From contig CAZTCB010000002.1 of the NCBI GenBank assembly GCA_964612455.1, positions 15,237-79,236 on the forward strand: 64,000 nt of DNA. Direction: 5' to 3'. The notes beneath the pieces were generated by a model. It was given only the letters and a program-made list of their open reading frames with translations. It searched no databases and had not been told where the DNA came from. The translations under genes and the position numbers were made by a program. Below are positions 26,463 through 34,448 of this stretch, in pieces (the first letter of the stretch is position 1; every line of letters starts with the position of its first letter). The DNA comes from SFEB01 sp964612455 (GTDB taxonomy: Bacteria > Bacillota > Clostridia > Christensenellales > CAG-314).

Positions 26463-27359
26463 ATGGATAAATTTTTTCTTTCTACGGACAGTACTGCGGA
26501 TTTATACGCACACGAGGTAGACGAGCTACGTTGCGGCTTTTTACCGCTGACGATAACAATCCAGCGCGACGGCAATACGGAGTTTTTGGCCGACAACTTT
26601 ACGACGGAAAAACAATATTACGATTTTTACGACGCGCTTAAAGACAAATCGGTATCCATCACGACGTCCAAAAACAACACTGAGATACATCGCGCTTATT
26701 TTGAAAAGCTGGCGAAGGAAGGGCATATGGACGTTTTGCACTTTACTATAGGCTACGGACTCGCCAATACTCTCGACAACGCGGAGGAGGCGGCGCAACT
26801 TGTCAAACAGACTTATCCTGACTTTAATCTCAAGGTCGTGGAGAGTTGTACCACTACCGTCGGTCAGGGTATGCTCGTCCGTATCGCGGCAAAACTCAGA
26901 GACGAGGGAAAGACTATCGACGAGGTGTACGCTCATTGTCAAGAGGTCAAACATCGTATTCAGCACTTTATCATGGTGGACGACTTGTTTTATCTCAAGC
27001 GCGGCGGCAGAGTCAGCGGCGCGGCGGCGGCGGTCGGCACCATTATTCAACTGAAAGTAGTCATTACCTTTGATAAAGAAGGCAAACTAAAGGTCATCAA
27101 AAAGATTCCCGGGGGGAAACGCAAGTGCGAAAAAGCTATCTTTGACGACGTGGATACCTTTACCTTTGACCGTGACGATTTTTATCCCATCGTGGTGCAC
27201 ACGGGTAACGCGGAGTTTGCCGAGCAGGTTGCGGACGATATTAACGAAAAATACGGTTTTCGCCCCGAGATAAGGCTCATGGGACCGACTATCTCCTGCC
27301 ATATCGGTCCGGGCGGTGTGGCGTTTGCCTTTATTGCGAAAGAGCAAAGACCGTATTGA
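26463..27359 (+). CDS. DegV family fatty-acid-binding protein (first copy)
   Basis: 298 residues. FFLSTDSTADL at the start, ITTSKNN (lipid-head-group loop), VVESCTTTVGQGMLV, FYLKRGGRVSG, IQLKVVITFDKEGKL and the late GPTISCHIGPGGVAFAF are the fixed points of DegV proteins, which hold a fatty acid and, as FakB, present it to the kinase FakA. No fakA lies nearby, as is common for stray degV genes. It has its own promoter and a terminator at 27416. A second DegV (62877) differs clearly in sequence and may prefer other acyl chains. Confidence 0.93.
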   Translation: MDKFFLSTDSTADLYAHEVDELRCGFLPLTITIQRDGNTEFLADNFTTEKQYYDFYDALKDKSVSITTSKNNTEIHRAYFEKLAKEGHMDVLHFTIGYGLANTLDNAEEAAQLVKQTYPDFNLKVVESCTTTVGQGMLVRIAAKLRDEGKTIDEVYAHCQEVKHRIQHFIMVDDLFYLKRGGRVSGAAAAVGTIIQLKVVITFDKEGKLKVIKKIPGGKRKCEKAIFDDVDTFTFDRDDFYPIVVHTGNAEFAEQVADDINEKYGFRPEIRLMGPTISCHIGPGGVAFAFIAKEQRPY

Positions 27360-27415
27360 CGATTTTAATCGATATCGACTGTTGTCGATTGTGGTTAATA
27401 AATATGCTAAACGTC

Positions 27416-27446
27416 AGGATTCGGAAAAAACCGAATCCTTTTTTTT
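27416..27446 (+). terminator. Terminator after the first degV gene
   Basis: Arms AGGATTCGG (27416-27424) and CCGAATCCT (27431-27439) followed by a run of eight T. Confidence 0.88.
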
Positions 27447-27632
27447 AATGTAAAAAGTGTTTTCGTTTCGTATCGTGTTGTTTGTCGACCGGGCTTATTT
27501 GGTTTTAACGGGCGACTGAGATTAAATTCAGTTTGAGTACTTTTGTTATTTTTGCCGTTTTTGCTAAAAAAACACAATATAATTTTTGACAATATTGAGT
27601 GAAAAAAACGACATTAAATTTTTAAAAAAGTA

Positions 27633-27661
27633 TTGCATTTTTGTCGTTTTTGATGTATAAT
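27633..27661 (+). promoter_or_regulatory. Promoter of cassette B (TTGCAT-17-TATAAT) overlapped by an inverted repeat
   Basis: TTGCAT at 27633-27638 and perfect TATAAT at 27656-27661, spacer 17. A 10-base inverted repeat (AAAAACGACA at 27604-27613, TGTCGTTTTT at 27642-27651) brackets the -35 and enters the spacer, a plausible operator. The rest of 27450-27600 is AT-rich with nothing I can name. The leader to 27858 is about 190 bases and contains the LRR-tail remnant. Confidence 0.7.
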
Positions 27662-27694
27662 GATAAAAACCGATTGGTTGCTCGATAAATATAG

Positions 27695-27766
27695 ATGTCG
27701 TCCGCTCCGTTAACCGATGGCAACTACCGATATTACGACGGCGACGGCAAACCTGTCAAATGGTGA
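27695..27766 (+). pseudogene. Remnant of the C-terminus of a BspA-like LRR lipoprotein
   Basis: Read to the stop TGA at 27764, the frame gives PLTDGNYRYYDGDGKPVKW. This is the conserved tail of the LRR lipoproteins in this window (compare TDNGNYWFYDSNGNPIKW at the end of the gene at 28970). Only about 24 codons are open before an upstream TAG at 27692, so it is a leftover of a lost gene, lying in the leader of cassette B. It could also be a short translated leader ORF, but no ribosome site precedes it. Confidence 0.85.
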
Positions 27767-27857
27767 CGTCTCGGTGTCTTTATTGTATCTACGTTTCCCC
27801 GTAGTCACGCATATATTGTTGTGATGAAAACAATCAAAAAGGAAAAGGAGATGTATC

Positions 27858-28967
27858 ATGAAGAAAACAAAAATGCAAGTCGTCACGGTCATTGTAGTTA
27901 TTTTACTCTTGTTGATTGTGTCGACGTCCTTAGGTGCGAGTATTCAAAAAGCGCAGGCATATTCGCCTGATTATAGCCCGACGCAATACTCGATTTATTA
28001 CTTTTTTGACTATTATCCGACTTTGGGTAGAGACGTATTGTCTAATACGTTTGGGTATTACAGTGTTTTTTACGACGCCCAATGGATTGACAGTGACGAA
28101 TTTGACTCGCTCGTGACCAACTGGTATTTTAGCGGAATTGCATCCAATACCCTTGCATCCAATACCATAGTAATAATCGATATAAAAACTTTTAAACCAG
28201 ATGCTGATACGTTGGAGCTTTTGTTCTTAAACCTTAAGGTATTTCAGGGTTGTCAGACGATATTTATTACTCCGTATGAGGAGTACGAGTACGGTGACAC
28301 TACTTTCGTATCCTGCGTAGACAAGTATTTTGTGACGTATTTTGAAGAAATAAACGTCATGATACGCCAAATGTATGACGATAGTTATGACAACTCAGAG
28401 GGTGCATTGGCGAATAAAATGTTTTTGCTTGACAACCGTCTGGTAAATGTTACAGGATACAATCAAGGCGCACCCATAGAGATTTTACTTGAGTCGTCGC
28501 CTTTCTTGCGTGAGCTTTTCAGTGAATATAGCGTAGGCGAAGACATGATGTATGAGAACTATACCGAATTTTTAACGGATTTGCACAATACCTATAATAC
28601 GTATTTTCTTGTACACTTGGGCGGAGATGAGTTTGTAGATATTTACGACTGGGTGTTGTATAGAGGCAGTTATTTGAGCGAAATGGAGAGTGACAGTGGT
28701 TTGAGCAGTGATGTTGCTTGTGCGGTCGGGTTTTGGAACTTAGACGGCGATTTTTACAACTTTATCTGGCGTTCGCAAATTGAAGCGTCGGCAGATTCGG
28801 AAAATAATACGGATTTACGTGCATACGTAATCGACATAGACCCGATTTTGTTAGGGACAGGTCCCGTAGTTACGGGGTTTAGCTGGATAGCTAACAGCTA
28901 TAGTCAATATTTAACGGATAGAAACGATTTGTTGGCATATTTAGACGACATAACAGGAGGAAATTAA
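27858..28967 (+). CDS. Cassette B, gene 1: secreted protein, paralogue of the genes at 23465 and 34449
   Basis: 369 residues with a signal peptide (1-35, ending near KAQA). Conserved blocks shared with the other two copies: IVIIDIKTF, QGCQTIFIT, KMFLLDNRLVNVTG, SPFLREL, YFLVHLGGDEFVDIY, GFWNLDGDFYNFIW and AYVIDIDPILLGTGP. It starts with YSIYYFFDYYP after the signal; copy C has the similar IYYFYDFY. Family not recognised. AAAGGAG precedes the ATG. The lipoprotein gene begins two bases after the stop, so the two products are probably made in fixed proportion. Confidence 0.8.
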   Translation: MKKTKMQVVTVIVVILLLLIVSTSLGASIQKAQAYSPDYSPTQYSIYYFFDYYPTLGRDVLSNTFGYYSVFYDAQWIDSDEFDSLVTNWYFSGIASNTLASNTIVIIDIKTFKPDADTLELLFLNLKVFQGCQTIFITPYEEYEYGDTTFVSCVDKYFVTYFEEINVMIRQMYDDSYDNSEGALANKMFLLDNRLVNVTGYNQGAPIEILLESSPFLRELFSEYSVGEDMMYENYTEFLTDLHNTYNTYFLVHLGGDEFVDIYDWVLYRGSYLSEMESDSGLSSDVACAVGFWNLDGDFYNFIWRSQIEASADSENNTDLRAYVIDIDPILLGTGPVVTGFSWIANSYSQYLTDRNDLLAYLDDITGGN

Positions 28968-28969
28968 TA

Positions 28970-30574
28970 ATGAAAAATTTTAGTAAAAAAACGTGTATAG
29001 GTGTACTTTTGGTGTTGGCGGTATTGCTCGTTTTTTCTTTCGCCGGTTGCGAGCCGACGCCCGAGCCTGTGCCTAATGGTCCCGTTCAACTCGATTATCC
29101 GATAAATATAGTTGCCGTCCGTAGACTCCTGACATGGGACGAGGTGAGTCATGCTACCGGTTACGTGGTAGAATTTAGGGGCACCGAGTATGAGACTACG
29201 GGGTGTAGTCTCGATTTGAGTTTTGATACCGGATACGGCGACGTGGAGATAAAGGTAAAAGCCAAAGGCGACGGCACCGACTACAGTGACTCGGAGTGGA
29301 CGACAAAAACGATAACGTTAAATCAAAAAGTACAAACCGGCAGCGACGAGGCGGGGTTTGAGTACACTCTCTTGGCTGACGGGAGCGGATACGAAATATC
29401 TCTAGGTACCGCCAGCATTAAAGGCGACAAAGGCGTGATTACCATTCCCGAGTATTTTGGCGACTATCCCGTCAAACGCATAGCCGACAGAATGTTTTAT
29501 ATCAAAGGCGCAAGTTTCCTGACCGGTGTGGGGTGCAACAATCTGACGACAGGGATAATCCTTCCCGAACAGTTGGAGAGCATAGGGGAGAGAGCATTTA
29601 TGGCTTTAATCGGGATAGAGTCTATGACTATCCCCAATAGCGTCAAAGATATAGGAGAGGCTGCTTTTTACGGGTGCGTAAATCTTAAAACCGTCAAGTT
29701 GTCTAAAAATCTTAAGACAATCCCCGATAAATGTTTTATGGCTACGGGTTTGGCGCAAATCAATCTGCCAAAGTCTGTCGAAACGATAGGTGTGCAAGCT
29801 TTTGCTGCGAGTGATACGCTCGGTATGAGCGGGACTGAATCAGACCTTAAGGAATTGACAATACCGAGCAACGTAAAAAATATAGGAAATTATGCCTTTA
29901 TGGGGCGAGAAAAATTGGAAACGATAACCCTTAGTGCCGACAACTTGGAAAACTTTGGCATTAAGGTGTTTGAGGGTACTCGGTGGTATGAAAAACGCGG
30001 TGACGGATTGGTCATCCTTTACGGGGTGTTGCTTGGCTACAAGGGTACCGTTCAGTCGGGCTATGTATTGACTCTCCCGAGTAGCGTCAAAGTAATAGCG
30101 TCTATGGGGCTATCTGTCAGCGGTATAAAAAAGGTAATCATTCCCGACGGTGTGAGATTTGCGGGTGGCGAGCGTATCTTCGGCTCAGATTTGGAGGAAG
30201 TCGTCTTGCCGTCCGACCTGACGTCGATACCGGACAAAGCGTTTTATGCTTGTAGAAGACTCGAGTCGATTTCGTTGCCGAGTACTTTGACCGATATCGG
30301 AGACGAGGCTTTCAAGAGTTCGGGATTAAAGGAGATAGTCATTCCGTCGTCGGTGGTAGAAATCGGCGAAAATCCTTTTATCGGTTGTGATAATTTGGAG
30401 AGTATTTATTACGACGGCACGTCAAGCGAGTGGAACGCGTTGGTTAAAGAAAACAACGCCGACAATGCGGATGCTTTTGCGTCGGCTACGATATATACGT
30501 ATTCGGCAACAACTCCGACAGACAACGGCAATTACTGGTTTTACGACAGCAACGGCAATCCTATCAAATGGTAG
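28970..30574 (+). CDS. Cassette B, gene 2: BspA-like LRR lipoprotein
   Basis: 534 residues, with a lipobox FAGC (Cys27), a short Pro/Glu linker, an FN3-like domain (about 40-120, LLTWDEVSHATGYVVEF), a YTLLADGSGYEIS linker that copies A and C also have in near-identical form, then about a dozen LRR_5 repeats (IADRMF, IGERAFMALIGI, IGEAAFYGCVNL, IGVQAFAASDTL). It ends in the shared tail YWFYDSNGNPIKW. Surface-anchored adhesin-like protein. AGGAGG lies inside the end of gene 1. A strong terminator follows. Confidence 0.9.
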   Translation: MKNFSKKTCIGVLLVLAVLLVFSFAGCEPTPEPVPNGPVQLDYPINIVAVRRLLTWDEVSHATGYVVEFRGTEYETTGCSLDLSFDTGYGDVEIKVKAKGDGTDYSDSEWTTKTITLNQKVQTGSDEAGFEYTLLADGSGYEISLGTASIKGDKGVITIPEYFGDYPVKRIADRMFYIKGASFLTGVGCNNLTTGIILPEQLESIGERAFMALIGIESMTIPNSVKDIGEAAFYGCVNLKTVKLSKNLKTIPDKCFMATGLAQINLPKSVETIGVQAFAASDTLGMSGTESDLKELTIPSNVKNIGNYAFMGREKLETITLSADNLENFGIKVFEGTRWYEKRGDGLVILYGVLLGYKGTVQSGYVLTLPSSVKVIASMGLSVSGIKKVIIPDGVRFAGGERIFGSDLEEVVLPSDLTSIPDKAFYACRRLESISLPSTLTDIGDEAFKSSGLKEIVIPSSVVEIGENPFIGCDNLESIYYDGTSSEWNALVKENNADNADAFASATIYTYSATTPTDNGNYWFYDSNGNPIKW

Positions 30575-30600
30575 AGTCGTAGAATAACACTTTATAAAAA

Positions 30601-30642
30601 AACCAACCCGATACGTTTTACTGTATCGGGTTGGTTTTTTTA
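30601..30642 (+). terminator. Terminator after cassette B
   Basis: Fourteen-base arms AACCAACCCGATAC (30601-30614) and GTATCGGGTTGGTT (30623-30636) with a T-run. Confidence 0.92.
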
Positions 30643-30718
30643 GATAAAACCGTTGAGCGGTCGTCTCTGTCGCGATGAGCAAATTTAAACCGATAATAAA
30701 GATAAGATAATAAAGATA

Positions 30719-30753
30719 AAAAAATATTCACCCGAAAAAAACGAGTGAATATT
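30719..30753 (-). terminator. Terminator of rpsT
   Basis: On the minus strand the arms AATATTCACTCG and CGGGTGAATATT (30742-30753 and 30723-30734) form a hairpin followed by T-rich sequence. Confidence 0.82.
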
Positions 30754-30783
30754 AGTTTTAAAGATATAAAAAGCGGGTGGCGA

Positions 30784-31275
30784 TTATTCCGAAACGGTAT
30801 CGTCGCTCTTTTTAGTCGCTTTTTTGGTCGCCTTTTTGGCGGCAGTCTTTTTAGCGGGTGCTTTTTCGGCTGCTTTGGCGGCTTCTCTCTCTTTGCGAGC
30901 GGTGTTGCGCGACTGTTTAATCGCCTCTGCCTCTTGCGCTTTGCGTTGCGCTGCGGCTTTTTGCTCGGCTTGTTTGAGAGTCTTGACGTCGGCTTTGACA
31001 ACCACGACGCCGTTTTTAAGGAGGCTGAGAGCCTTACCTATCTGGGACTTGGCGTGGTTTGCTTTGTTTTTATGGATAACGCCCTTTGTAGCGGCGGAAT
31101 CGATAGCACTGCTTGCGATGGGCAAAAGTCTCTCGGCTTCTTCCGCGTTGTTTTCGGAGATGGCGAGGTTAAACTTTTTGACCGCGGTCTTCATTTCGCT
31201 GAGAATCATTCTATTTTGAGCTCTCTTTTTGTCGATGACCAAAACTCTTTTTTTAGCGGATTTAATATTTGGCAT
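30784..31275 (-). CDS. rpsT: 30S ribosomal protein S20 with long Lys/Ala-rich C-terminal extension
   Basis: 163 residues. The first 88 or so are an ordinary bacterial S20 (MPNIKSAKKRVLVIDKKRAQ, IHKNKANHAKSQIGKAL), which binds 16S rRNA. The following 75 residues are an unusual tail, first Glu/Ala/Lys helical (QRKAQEAEAIKQSRNTARK), then almost only Lys, Ala and Thr (AKKTAAKKATKKATKK). No second start lies at the junction, so it is one protein. Such tails in ribosomal proteins usually bind RNA or DNA non-specifically; its role here is unknown. AAGGAG precedes the ATG. Confidence 0.92.
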   Translation of the reverse strand: MPNIKSAKKRVLVIDKKRAQNRMILSEMKTAVKKFNLAISENNAEEAERLLPIASSAIDSAATKGVIHKNKANHAKSQIGKALSLLKNGVVVVKADVKTLKQAEQKAAAQRKAQEAEAIKQSRNTARKEREAAKAAEKAPAKKTAAKKATKKATKKSDDTVSE

Positions 31276-31311
31276 ATAAAAATACTCCTTAACCTAATTT
31301 TCAACCATAAA

Positions 31312-31340
31312 ATTCTACCATGTAATCTTTTTTTTGGCAA
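31312..31340 (-). promoter_or_regulatory. Promoter of rpsT (TTGCCA-17-TAGAAT, minus strand)
   Basis: On the minus strand TTGCCA (31340-31335) and TAGAAT (31317-31312) lie 17 bases apart. Confidence 0.65.
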
Positions 31341-31368
31341 GGATTTTTTAGCAAAATTTTGGTGTTTT

Positions 31369-31398
31369 TTGCAATTATTTTTTTGTTCGGCATAAAAT
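31369..31398 (+). promoter_or_regulatory. Promoter of murI (TTGCAA-18-TAAAAT)
   Basis: TTGCAA at 31369-31374 and TAAAAT at 31393-31398. Divergent from the rpsT promoter; GGAGGGGG precedes the murI ATG. Confidence 0.55.
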
Positions 31399-31419
31399 TC
31401 AGGTGACGGAGGGGGTAAT

Positions 31420-32157
31420 ATGTCGAAAAAATGCGTGGCGGTGATAGACAGCGGCGTTGGCGGATTGAGCGTATTGAAAAGGTTGACGGAGGCGTTGCCG
31501 AGCGTCGATTTGGTGTACTTTGCCGACAACGCCAATCTGCCTTACGGAAACAAGGGCGTCGCCGAGTTGAGGGATATAGCGGCGGGCGCGGTAAAAAAGA
31601 TTTCTGACAGATTTGACGCGGATTTGTTCGTCGTCGCGTGCAACACGCTGACGGCGGCGGCGATAGACGAGTTGAGAGGTAGGTTTTTAAACAAAATTTT
31701 CGTCGGGTGTGAGCCAAACCTCAACGAGCCGCTCAGATTCGGTTTTAAGGATATCCTCGTGTTGTGTACCGCATTTACCAAAAACAGCCGCCGTATCAAC
31801 GAGAGATTTGCCTCGCGTGCGGAGTTTTTGGATATGCCCGAGCTTGCCGAGTTGATAGAAAACGGCGAGTCGGACGAAAAAATTGCCGCATACGTCGCCG
31901 ATAGAGCGGGAAAGGCGGCTAAGAGAGCGGATTGCGTTTCGCTCGGTTGTACTCACTATTGTCTTAAAGAAAAACTCATTTCCGACGCATTGGGATTGCC
32001 GACGTTTAGTAGTGTAGAGGGAGTCGTGAGACGTGCGGCGGCTTTGTATCGCGAAATGGGCGGAGCCGAGCACGTAGAGGGCGAAAAAACGCGCACCATA
32101 GCTTTTTTTTCGTCGGGAAAACGGCTTGATATAGGCATTATAAAGGGGTATATGTAA
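31420..32157 (+). CDS. murI: Glutamate racemase
   Basis: 245 residues. IDSGVGGLSVLKRL at the N-terminus, catalytic Cys74 in VVACNTLTA and Cys177 in SLGCTHYC are the two-base racemase motifs. The enzyme makes D-glutamate for peptidoglycan. The Asp usually present in the GGLTV.. loop region and the PYG triplet (LPYGNK) are also there. Single gene, divergent from rpsT. Confidence 0.94.
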   Translation: MSKKCVAVIDSGVGGLSVLKRLTEALPSVDLVYFADNANLPYGNKGVAELRDIAAGAVKKISDRFDADLFVVACNTLTAAAIDELRGRFLNKIFVGCEPNLNEPLRFGFKDILVLCTAFTKNSRRINERFASRAEFLDMPELAELIENGESDEKIAAYVADRAGKAAKRADCVSLGCTHYCLKEKLISDALGLPTFSSVEGVVRRAAALYREMGGAEHVEGEKTRTIAFFSSGKRLDIGIIKGYM

Positions 32158-32195
32158 AAAAATCCAAAAAAGTTTTAAAAACTTTACCAAACCAA

Positions 32196-32224
32196 TTGAA
32201 AAATACGCAATTTTGTTGTATAGT
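32196..32224 (+). promoter_or_regulatory. Promoter of the EF-G-like gene (TTGAAA-17-TATAGT)
   Basis: TTGAAA at 32196-32201 and TATAGT at 32219-32224, spacer 17. The ATG at 32255 follows AGAGGT. Because the terminator after this gene has lost its T-run (see repeat at 34300), the promoter may also serve cassette C. Confidence 0.7.
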
Positions 32225-32254
32225 ATACTTATCACTTTTTTAGAGGTATATTGT

Positions 32255-34336
32255 ATGGCAGTATTTAATGCAAAAAACATTCGCAATATCGCCGTTATCG
32301 GACATGGCGGCGAGGGCAAGACAACGTTGATCGAGGCTATACTGTTTAATGCGAAAGCAATAGACAGACAGGGCAGAGTAGACGACGGCAACACCACCAC
32401 CGACTTTGATCCGGAAGAAATTAATAAAAAGATTTCTATCAGTATGGCTATTGCCAACTGCGTATATAAAGGCACAAAGTTTAACTTTCTCGACGTCCCC
32501 GGTTTTTTTGACTTTGAGGGTGAGTTCGTACAGGCAATGGCTGTCGCCGATTGCGCGTTGGTAGTCACCGGTGCGGGCGGCAACCTCACGGTCGGTTGCG
32601 AAAAAGCTCTCGATTATTGCGTCGAGCACAGAGTGCCGACTATGATTTTCGTGTCCGACATGGACAAAGAAAACAGCAACTACTTTACCACCGTTGAGGC
32701 TATCCAGGCAAAGTACGGTACGCGTATCGCTCCTTTGATGTTGCCTTTGATGGAGGGCGGTAAATTTAAGGGTTATGCCAATATCGCGGACGGCAAGTAC
32801 TACGCCGTAGGCGCTCACGGCGACAACGGTCAGGATATCCCCGCCGCACTCGCAGCCAAGTTTGAAGAAGTAAGCGCAGTCGTGCAAGAAAAAGCAGCCG
32901 AAAGCGACGAAGAGTTAATGGAGATTTTCTTTGAAAACGGCGCGTTGGAGAAAGACCAGATAGTTAAAGGCATCAAGGCGGGCATTTGCGACGGTAGCGC
33001 GATAGGCGTATTCGGCGGTAGCGGACTTGTCAATCAGGGCGTGTTTAACCTCATGAACAACCTCATCGGGTTTATGCCTTCTCCTGCCGACGTGAGACCG
33101 GTAAAGGCACATGACGAAAACGGCAACGAGACCGAGATAGTCGCCGACGACAAGGCTCCCGTCGTCCTCAGAGTATTCAAGACCATCGTCGACCCGTTTG
33201 TCGGTCGTATGAACCTCATCAAGGTCATGAGCGGTACGCTTAAGAGCGGCACCACTATCAAAAACGTCACCAAAGACGGCGATGAAAAAATATCGACGAT
33301 TTATTTCCTAAGGGGTAAAAAACAAGAGTCAACCGATACTATCTGTGCGGGAGACATGGGCGCGCTGGCGAAACTGTCAAACACCACTACGGGCGACACT
33401 CTTTGCGAAGGTAAAGCAGTCGTTTTGCCGGAAATCAAGATGCCTAACCCCGTCCTTAATATGGCAGTCTATGCCACCAAGAAAGGCGACGAAGACAAGA
33501 TATTTGCCGGACTGTCCAAACTGAAAGACGAGGATATCAGCTTTACCGTCGTCAAGAACATCGAGACCAACGAAATGCTCCTTTGCGGCGTCGGCGAAAC
33601 CCAACTCGACATTCTCTGCCGCAAACTTAAAAACAAGTTTGGCGTAGAGGCAGTGTTGAAAGAACCTCGCATAGCTTACCGCGAAACGATAAGAAAGATG
33701 GCTGAGGCTGAAGGTAAGCACAAGAAACAGTCGGGCGGTGCAGGTCAGTTTGGTGTTTGTTCCGTCAGGTTTGAACCGGGCGCGGCAGACGGCGAGTTTG
33801 AGTTTGTCGACGCGGTCGTCGGCGGTGCCGTACCTCGTCAGTTTATCCCCGCCGTTGAAAAAGGCTTGAGAGAAGCGATAAAAGCCGGTGTTTTGGCAGG
33901 ATATCCGATGGTCAACCTCAAGGCAACTTTGTTTGACGGTAAATATCACCCCGTCGACTCTAAGGAAATCGCCTTCGTCTCTGCGGCAAAACTCGCTTAC
34001 GCAGACGGTATCGCGAAAGCCGGTCCCATCTTGCTCGAACCGATTTATTCGTTAAAGATTACCGTTCCCGAGAGCTTTATGGGTGACATTCTCGGCGACA
34101 TGAACAAGCGTCGCGGCAGAGTGCTCGGTATGGAGGCTGTGGGCGGCAAACAAGTCATCAGCGCAGAGTGCCCCCTCGGCGAAATCACCAAGTATGCAAC
34201 CGATTTGCGTAGCATGACTCAAGGCAGAGGCAGTTACGAACTCGAATTTGCACGCTATGAAGAAGTCCCCGCAACCAGCGTACCCAAGATTATCGAGGAC
34301 GCCAAAAAGTTTGCGGCTGAGAAAGACAACGCATAA
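32255..34336 (+). CDS. Elongation factor G paralogue with altered GTPase motifs
   Basis: 693 residues with the whole EF-G domain order (G domain, domain II near 300-390, III, IV with GGAGQFGVCSVRFEP, V with MGDILGDMNKRRGRVLGME). The G domain departs from translational EF-G. The P-loop is GHGGEGKTT instead of GHVDAGKTT. The G3 motif is DVPGF, so the catalytic His of DTPGH is Phe. The G4 motif is SDMD in place of NKxD. Paralogues of this sort are common in clostridia next to a standard fusA, with uncertain role. A longer frame begins at 32213, but the ATG at 32255 has the ribosome site and the family start. Confidence 0.88.
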   Translation: MAVFNAKNIRNIAVIGHGGEGKTTLIEAILFNAKAIDRQGRVDDGNTTTDFDPEEINKKISISMAIANCVYKGTKFNFLDVPGFFDFEGEFVQAMAVADCALVVTGAGGNLTVGCEKALDYCVEHRVPTMIFVSDMDKENSNYFTTVEAIQAKYGTRIAPLMLPLMEGGKFKGYANIADGKYYAVGAHGDNGQDIPAALAAKFEEVSAVVQEKAAESDEELMEIFFENGALEKDQIVKGIKAGICDGSAIGVFGGSGLVNQGVFNLMNNLIGFMPSPADVRPVKAHDENGNETEIVADDKAPVVLRVFKTIVDPFVGRMNLIKVMSGTLKSGTTIKNVTKDGDEKISTIYFLRGKKQESTDTICAGDMGALAKLSNTTTGDTLCEGKAVVLPEIKMPNPVLNMAVYATKKGDEDKIFAGLSKLKDEDISFTVVKNIETNEMLLCGVGETQLDILCRKLKNKFGVEAVLKEPRIAYRETIRKMAEAEGKHKKQSGGAGQFGVCSVRFEPGAADGEFEFVDAVVGGAVPRQFIPAVEKGLREAIKAGVLAGYPMVNLKATLFDGKYHPVDSKEIAFVSAAKLAYADGIAKAGPILLEPIYSLKITVPESFMGDILGDMNKRRGRVLGMEAVGGKQVISAECPLGEITKYATDLRSMTQGRGSYELEFARYEEVPATSVPKIIEDAKKFAAEKDNA

Positions 34337-34387
34337 TTTAATATTTTTTATCGCAACAGTCCCGATGTTTTTGAACACGGGACTGTT
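34300..34387. repeat. 88-bp direct repeat, left copy (3' end of EF-G gene plus terminator stem)
   Basis: Identical over 88 bases to 37448-37535. It covers the last 12 codons of the EF-G-like gene and the stem AACAGTCCCG/CGGGACTGTT (34355-34387). In this copy the stem is followed by GTCGAA, not by T, so it should terminate poorly. In the right copy it runs into TTTTTACC. Confidence 0.97.
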
Positions 34388-34448
34388 GTCGAATAGGGGC
34401 AAAATATCACTACTCATTTGTTATTAAAAAAATAAAAGGAGAATAGCA

